Source: an uncultured Eubacteriales bacterium (GTDB lineage Bacteria > Bacillota > Clostridia > HGM11514). From it: DNA of 64,000 bases. Location of the stretch: NCBI GenBank assembly GCA_902492655.1, contig CABUMF010000004.1:17990-81989 (forward strand), in the 5' to 3' direction. Of this stretch, positions 59,109 to 64,000 are shown in pieces (within the stretch, counting starts at the first letter, position 1; each line of letters starts with the position of its first letter). The notes beneath the pieces are model-generated. The model worked only from the letters and a program-made list of their open reading frames with translations. It ran no database searches and was not told the origin of the DNA. The position numbers and the translations under genes were made by a program.

Positions 59109-59999
59109 TTATATCACCGTAATATCCAAGTTATCACCGATAATCTTATCATATTCCTTTGGACTTATTTTCATCATTCCTCCGCAAGGCGTAAAAGTCA
59201 ATTCGCTGAAATATATCTTGTTGTTGTTTTCAAAGAGGTCAACTCTGACAAATGGGAAATCGTTAGCAAATCTTTGCGACACTCTTAACATTTCTTCATA
59301 TTGTTTAGGTAATTTCGCATCCGTAAATTCAGGATAGTCGGTTCTTCTGAAAGGTGCCTTATTTCCATCTTTGTCAAAAAATGATATAGATTCATTAATA
59401 CCCTCGCCAAACCCTTGAGCAATGTACATGAACTGATATTTTTTATTGAAAAAGTAAAACTTATAGTCAACCATATTGCCGCCCAAAAACTTTTCACAAA
59501 TTATTCTCGGCTTAATTTCACTGTAGTGAGGTTCTATGTTAAACTTACCGAAATCCTCCTTCATCCAGGCATTTAACTTATTTTTAGTAACCTTTTCATC
59601 TAACTTGGACTTATCCGGACAAATAATGTTATAGCCGCATCCATGAGTACATTTAAGCACAAACTGTTCGGGAAGTTCCGACCAATTTATGTCATCGGCA
59701 TTATCCCACACTCCGTATAAATCGTTCAAAAGCTCCTCAAATCCGCATGATTTCACATACTCTCTTACCGCATATTTATCGGCACACTGAATTGCAAGCT
59801 TATTTTTCGGCCATTCATAAAGCTTGAGCCATTGGACTTTCTCGTTAAAAGTTTTCGGATTATCCAAATGTAATGTTTCACCCAAAACAATTTTATAATA
59901 AATCTTTGACAGGGTTTCTTTGGATAAAATATTGGTTGCGACAACCTGCGCCTTTCTTCTGATTTTATAAAATATACTTTTACTCATTCTTTTCTCCAA
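59109..59999 (-). CDS. TupA-like ATP-grasp protein (copy A)
   Basis: 296 residues, paralogue of the gene at 54809-55723. Shared blocks: DNPKTFNEKVQWLK, ADKYAVREYV, QFVLKCTHGCGYN (copy B has NHNSG at that place), IICEKFL, DYKFYFFNKKYQ and FSELTFTPCGG. The differing loop after LKC suggests different amine or carboxylate partners. It lies 4 bp after the GT2 gene. Confidence 0.87.
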   Translation of the reverse strand: MEKRMSKSIFYKIRRKAQVVATNILSKETLSKIYYKIVLGETLHLDNPKTFNEKVQWLKLYEWPKNKLAIQCADKYAVREYVKSCGFEELLNDLYGVWDNADDINWSELPEQFVLKCTHGCGYNIICPDKSKLDEKVTKNKLNAWMKEDFGKFNIEPHYSEIKPRIICEKFLGGNMVDYKFYFFNKKYQFMYIAQGFGEGINESISFFDKDGNKAPFRRTDYPEFTDAKLPKQYEEMLRVSQRFANDFPFVRVDLFENNNKIYFSELTFTPCGGMMKISPKEYDKIIGDNLDITVI

Positions 60000-60003
60000 T
60001 TTT

Positions 60004-60750
60004 TCACTTTATCCTAAATACTTTCAAAAAGATCCACCAGCATATATGAAACACTGAACGAAATATACTTAAGTGCTCGATATTGCGATATAAAATCCAA
60101 TGATATTGTATAAGTTTGAATTTATTACTCGATATTGAATTCGGACGGATGCGATACTGTGCAAGGACTTCCGGCATTCCGTAAATATAGCGTTCCTTTT
60201 TCAGCATCAAAAGCCATAAAGCATCGTCATTCCTTTTTCGGATGTTTGGAACTTCAAACTTACCCATCTTATCCACATTATACATAACCGTGGAATTGCC
60301 GACAGGACAATCTAAAAGAAGACGGTTATAATCTGTTTTCTTAACGGTTTTGATGATTTTGCCGTTACATATTCCATTCTCATCAATCTGTTCATATTCG
60401 GTACAAGAAAAAGCATAGCCATTTTTATTCATAAAATTGAGCTGCTTCTCAAGTTTTTTCGGAAACCACAAATCATCACTGTCCAAAAATGCCATATATT
60501 CTCCGTTTGCAATCTTCATCGCTTCGGTACGGGCAATCGCAGCGCCCGAATTTTTTTCCAAGCAAAAATACTTTATTCTCGAATCAGAATAGTTTTTTAC
60601 AACATCCGCGGTATTGTCGGTTGAACAATCATTGACAATTATCATTTCCCAATTTGTATATGTCTGGGAAATCACGGATTCTATTGTCTTTCCTAAAAAC
60701 TCGGCACAATTATATGCCGGTGTAATAACAGATACCAAATCTTTAATCAT
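60004..60750 (-). CDS. Glycosyltransferase family 2
   Basis: 248 residues, GT-A fold. VSVITPAYNCAEFLGKTIESV, IIVNDCSTD, AFLDSDDLW (DXD) and RKRNDDALWLLML. The ATG at 60750 overlaps the stop of the sugar transferase (8 bp). The start is set by AAAGGAAC; a frame from 60816 lies within the previous gene. A C-terminal hydrophobic end may tether it to the membrane. Confidence 0.9.
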   Translation of the reverse strand: MIKDLVSVITPAYNCAEFLGKTIESVISQTYTNWEMIIVNDCSTDNTADVVKNYSDSRIKYFCLEKNSGAAIARTEAMKIANGEYMAFLDSDDLWFPKKLEKQLNFMNKNGYAFSCTEYEQIDENGICNGKIIKTVKKTDYNRLLLDCPVGNSTVMYNVDKMGKFEVPNIRKRNDDALWLLMLKKERYIYGMPEVLAQYRIRPNSISSNKFKLIQYHWILYRNIEHLSIFRSVFHICWWIFLKVFRIK

Positions 60751-61483
60751 AACTATGTTCCTTTGATTTGTACTTTTTATTGAAGTCTCCCGAATATTCC
60801 TTACCGAGTACGGCAAAAACTGTCATAAACAAAATCTTTATATTGTAGAAAAAGCCGTATTGTGTTATTTCTTTCAAGTTATAGTACATTTTTACAGGCA
60901 AAATTTCTTTTACATATATGTCATCGGCATTTCCGCTGCTTTTAAGAAGCCGAGCCTCATCCTTGTAATATATGCTTGCAAGGCTTGTAACGCCTGCCGG
61001 CAAAAGGAGCGTTGCCATCATTTCGTCAGAATAGTGCTTAACATATTTTGGGACCTCCGGTCTTGTGCCCACAAAGGTCATATCCCCCAAAAACACATTT
61101 ATAAGCTGACTAATTTCATCAAGTCTGTATTTTCTTATTATCCTGCCGGTTTTTGTAATACGCATATCTCCGCTCACTGTTACAAGAGAACCTTTATCGG
61201 CGTCTTGCACCATAGAACGGAATTTGAAAATCCTGAATTCCCTGTTATACTGCGTAACTCTTGTTTGACGATAAAAAACAGGACCTTTTGAATCAGCTTT
61301 TATTGCAATTGCAAGAATTAAAAAAACAGGAGAAAACACGATCAGCATAAACGATGATGCAATTATATCAAAAATCCTTATCGCAATCAATGAGATTTTT
61401 TTGCTGTTCAGAATATCATAATACTCCTTGACGCTGTCGGTTTTAAGTTCTTCCGGAAGTTCGTCCCAATTTCTAAGTATCAT
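60743..61483 (-). CDS. Initiating sugar-phosphate transferase (undecaprenyl-phosphate glycosyl-1-phosphate transferase, PglC-like)
   Basis: 246 residues. One N-terminal membrane segment (about 32-57) with a re-entrant helix, then the catalytic core: GPVFYRQTRV, FRIFKFRSM, KYRLDEISQLINVFLGDM and VGTRPEVP, which is the bacterial sugar transferase fold with its Asp-Glu dyad. It starts the polysaccharide on undecaprenyl phosphate. It overlaps the DegT stop by 4 nt (ATGA), so an aminosugar (bacillosamine-type) is a plausible first sugar. Confidence 0.92.
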   Translation of the reverse strand: MILRNWDELPEELKTDSVKEYYDILNSKKISLIAIRIFDIIASSFMLIVFSPVFLILAIAIKADSKGPVFYRQTRVTQYNREFRIFKFRSMVQDADKGSLVTVSGDMRITKTGRIIRKYRLDEISQLINVFLGDMTFVGTRPEVPKYVKHYSDEMMATLLLPAGVTSLASIYYKDEARLLKSSGNADDIYVKEILPVKMYYNLKEITQYGFFYNIKILFMTVFAVLGKEYSGDFNKKYKSKEHSYD

Positions 61484-62682
61484 ATGTATTCCCTCAAAAT
61501 CTCTGCGAAATTGTCTACGGTATAGCTGACCATTTCATCTGTCAAACAGGTATGAAGCGGCAGAGTAATCTCATTTTCAAAATGCTTGCAGGCATTCGGG
61601 AAATCAATTATATCAAATCCCATATTTTTATATGCCGTAAGCATCGGCAAGGGTTTATAATGAACATTGCAAGCAATATCTCTCTCCGCCATTTTTATAA
61701 TTATTTCATTTCTTTGAAAAGCTGTAATACCGGGAATTCTTGTAATATAAAGATGTCCCGAAGACTTATGTTCACATGAGTAATGAGGAAGAACTTCCAC
61801 TCCCATAGGTTTTAACACAGAGTCGTATTGTCCTATAATCTGCTTTCTGCGATTTAACATACCGTCATAGCGTTCAAGTTGTTTCAGACCGACAGCAGCC
61901 GCCATGTCCGTCATGTTACACTTGTACCACGGCCCTATAACATCATATTCCCACGCACCGGGCTTGGTTTTTGAAAAAGCATCCTTAGATTGACCGTGAA
62001 GCGAAAACAACTGAAGCTGTTTATATATTTCTTCATCATCAAAGCAAGAAGGCAAATTCCATGCAAGACATCCGCCTTCTGCCGTTGTAAGATTCTTTAC
62101 TGCATGAAAACTAAAGCTTGAAAAATCTGCAACAGCACCCGTTTTGATTCCATGATACTCAGCGCCGAAAGCGTGAGCGGTATCGGAAAGCACCGCAATC
62201 CTCCCGAGCATTTCCTGATACTTCGTGGAAGGCTTAAACTTATGCTTGACACTGTTAACCAATTCAAAAATTCTTTTATAGTCGCACGGAACACCACCAA
62301 GATCTACCGGTATAATTGCCTTTGTTTTTTCCGTAACTGCTTTTTCCGCTGCGTCATAGTCCATCTCAAAACTGTCGGGCTGTGTGTCGACAAGTACAAG
62401 CTTAGCTCCCACATGGCAAACAACGGAAGCTGTCGCTGTATATGTATATGCGGTGGTTATAACCTCATCTCCCGCATCTATTCCCAGAAGTCTCAAAGCC
62501 AATTCCGAGCATGCTGTCTGAGAATTAAGACACACGCACCTATTAATATTCAAATACTCGGCAATTTTCTTTTCAAAAAGCTTGGTTTTAGGGCCGGTCG
62601 TAATCCAACCGGTTCTCATCGTATCCGTCAACTCAACTATTTCCGCTTCTGTTATATCCGGCGGCGAAAACGGTATTTTCAT
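61480..62682 (-). CDS. DegT/DnrJ/EryC1-type sugar aminotransferase
   Basis: 400 residues, PLP-dependent. It transfers an amino group to an NDP-4-keto or 3-keto sugar. Motifs are TGPKTKLFEKKIAEYL, the PLP-stacking TTAYTYTATA, PVDLGG, SDTAHAFGAEY, and the PLP lysine in SFHAVKNLTTAEGG. First gene of the cluster in this window; no dehydratase or acetyltransferase for an aminosugar pathway is present here. Start at 62682 with GGGGTG as SD (a GTG lies nine bases upstream). No promoter was recognised in 62683-62707. Confidence 0.93.
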   Translation of the reverse strand: MKIPFSPPDITEAEIVELTDTMRTGWITTGPKTKLFEKKIAEYLNINRCVCLNSQTACSELALRLLGIDAGDEVITTAYTYTATASVVCHVGAKLVLVDTQPDSFEMDYDAAEKAVTEKTKAIIPVDLGGVPCDYKRIFELVNSVKHKFKPSTKYQEMLGRIAVLSDTAHAFGAEYHGIKTGAVADFSSFSFHAVKNLTTAEGGCLAWNLPSCFDDEEIYKQLQLFSLHGQSKDAFSKTKPGAWEYDVIGPWYKCNMTDMAAAVGLKQLERYDGMLNRRKQIIGQYDSVLKPMGVEVLPHYSCEHKSSGHLYITRIPGITAFQRNEIIIKMAERDIACNVHYKPLPMLTAYKNMGFDIIDFPNACKHFENEITLPLHTCLTDEMVSYTVDNFAEILREYI

Positions 62683-62707
62683 CAAGTGCACCCCATTTTG
62701 TTTTATG

Positions 62708-64000
62708 CTAAAACTCTAACGGTAAAAATCCTGTTGTAAGGCTCAAAAAATCTTCCCAAATAAATACTTTCCCTTTATCGGGTTCATCGGAGCAGGAAAA
62801 TTCGGCTAAGAAGCTTTCGGTTTGCGGAGTACAGCTGATGACCTTAACCCCCACAAGCTTATTTCCCTTGTATGCGGCACAAATTATTTTTTTGTTCCTG
62901 CCGAATTCAACATCGCCGCAAATTTCAATATCAGTTCCTGCCTTTTGGTAAGAAACTCCCGATATTGATTCAAATTTCAGGCTTGCGCTAAACGGCACAA
63001 TTGTTACATCTGCGGAATCCGTATCACTTCCGAGATAAAGTTCCGAAACAAAGTTGTCTAAAACAATATCGCCCTTATTCATGATAAACAGCCGTAATTT
63101 AAACAGCTCGGCTGATTCGCCGCCAATTAAAACTCCCGTACTCTCATACGCCGCCTTAGGCTTAATCACAACCTTTATTGTCCCTTCGGAAATATTGACA
63201 GATGACTTTTCGGCATCAATTTCCAGCTTATCGGAAACAAGACTGTGAACACAGTTTAATACATTTTCGGACATATACCCGTCCATATCCACAAAGCAAG
63301 CCTTGCTCTCGTCAATGTCGAGCTCAAATGTTCCTCCGAAGAAGGTTGACGCGGTCATTTCAGAAGCACAGAAGCTGATGTCGTAAATATTTCCGGCATA
63401 AAGGGTTTCGACTTCCGTCCCGTCGGAATATGCCTTAAGTGACATTTTAAGCTTTCCTGCGGACATAGCATTCCAAACAGCCTTCAAGGTTACACTTTCT
63501 GAAAAAGCAACCTTTTGTCCGGGAACATATACGGCTTCATCAAGCGTCCATCCGCCGAAAAGGAAACCTGATTTTACAGGTATCTGCTCGGGAAGCGTAA
63601 ACTCCGCTCCGTTTTTAACCGTCATCGCAGAAGGTGCTACGCTTCCGCCGTCAGCATCGAATCTGACTGTAATCGCGGTGCTTCCTAAGTACTGCACCTC
63701 TCCGGATGCGGTAGCTTTTAATGATAATTTCTTATCGGTCACCGAATATGTATTTCCCCCATAAGAAAACATACCTAATTCGGAAGATACCTGTGAAAAA
63801 TCAAAAGAAATCTCATCGTTAAGACCTGCATGGAAAACCTTATCGAGGCTTCTATATTCTCCACCGCCGACACTGTACTTAGCCTTTTCAAACATAGCCT
63901 CGTCGGCAAAGGGAACCGTAATTTCATAATCGGCATCGGTGAACGCCTTAACATAAAGATTTGCATCATTAGCTATTGTATCGCTGGTATTAATAAAGCA
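62708..64000 (-). CDS. Secreted surface protein with InlB-type repeat, 5' end missing
   Basis: The frame is open to base 64000, so the N-terminus is outside the window; about 430 codons are visible. A Listeria-Bacteroides (InlB_B) repeat runs from VRFDADGGSVAPSAMTV to FGGWTLDEA and LKAVWN. Beta-rich domains follow, one with cohesin-like character (MSLKAYSDG, YDISFCASEM, VLDNFVSELY). The C-terminus (LPLEF) has no sortase motif or membrane anchor. Probably an extracellular adhesin or scaffold piece. It lies 25 bp upstream of the DegT gene, with the same direction. Confidence 0.72.
   Translation of the reverse strand, partial: CFINTSDTIANDANLYVKAFTDADYEITVPFADEAMFEKAKYSVGGGEYRSLDKVFHAGLNDEISFDFSQVSSELGMFSYGGNTYSVTDKKLSLKATASGEVQYLGSTAITVRFDADGGSVAPSAMTVKNGAEFTLPEQIPVKSGFLFGGWTLDEAVYVPGQKVAFSESVTLKAVWNAMSAGKLKMSLKAYSDGTEVETLYAGNIYDISFCASEMTASTFFGGTFELDIDESKACFVDMDGYMSENVLNCVHSLVSDKLEIDAEKSSVNISEGTIKVVIKPKAAYESTGVLIGGESAELFKLRLFIMNKGDIVLDNFVSELYLGSDTDSADVTIVPFSASLKFESISGVSYQKAGTDIEICGDVEFGRNKKIICAAYKGNKLVGVKVISCTPQTESFLAEFSCSDEPDKGKVFIWEDFLSLTTGFLPLEF

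Noticed and set aside
1..64000. CRISPR arrays, insertion sequences, integrases, rRNA
   Set aside because: None seen: no regular direct repeats with spacers, no transposase or integrase motifs, no rRNA-like segments.

Overview
The window comes from a low-to-moderate GC, endospore-forming Firmicute of the class Clostridia, most like gut Ruminococcaceae/Oscillospiraceae. The evidence is a complete spoIIIAA-AH operon followed by an Asp23 gene, a SpoIIQ-like LytM protein, a tandem glycine riboswitch, HemZ, a Firmicute-type PTS with HPr Ser46, strong Gram-positive Shine-Dalgarno sites and frequent TTG/GTG starts. No phage, insertion sequence or CRISPR array was seen. Starts below are chosen from SD position, so several differ from the longest open frame.

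Layout. 1-4.8 kb: a partial AGCS amino acid symporter behind a glycine riboswitch, and a two-gene heterodimeric ABC exporter. 5-11.2 kb: an HD hydrolase, an acyl-CoA synthetase, thioredoxin with an FTR-like protein, a HAD hydrolase and a GH3 enzyme. 11.4-18.9 kb: one long plus-strand run, recJ - rel - MBL hydrolase - hemZ - zinc-ribbon protein - unknown - PHP phosphoesterase, then a small Met/Cys/Tyr-rich protein with a possible sporulation promoter. 19-24 kb: asp23 and spoIIIAA-AH on the minus strand. 24-31.6 kb: an EamA transporter with L-rhamnose isomerase, a gene pair linked to spore or wall functions (a SpoIID-like protein with peptidoglycan-binding repeats and its partner), an SGNH hydrolase, ApbE and a DUF2779 protein. 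31.6-37.1 kb: a self-contained PTS operon (HPr, EI, IIA, IIB, IIC) ending in two class II aldolases. 37.4-44.6 kb: a sigma-like small protein, rarA, the SpoIIQ-like gene, tRNA-Leu(CAG), DUF554, an AraC regulator with a GH127 enzyme, and a membrane protein.

44.7-62.7 kb is the most unusual part: a minus-strand surface polysaccharide operon. In transcription order it holds a DegT aminotransferase, the initiating sugar-phosphate transferase, GT2, a TupA-like ATP-grasp, two GT4s, a Wzy-like polymerase, a second TupA-like ATP-grasp, an N5-(carboxyethyl)ornithine synthase, CapA, GT2, a Wzx flippase, a broken licD, a nucleotidyltransferase-fold protein, a galacturonokinase-like GHMP kinase, a sugar nucleotidyltransferase and then rnz and cca. 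The combination of an opine-forming enzyme, two ATP-grasp ligases related to teichuronopeptide synthesis, and a uronic-acid kinase/nucleotidyltransferase pair suggests a polysaccharide whose uronic acids carry amide-linked N-(1-carboxyethyl) amino acids. This is inference, but it is specific and testable. The window ends inside a secreted protein with an InlB-type repeat.
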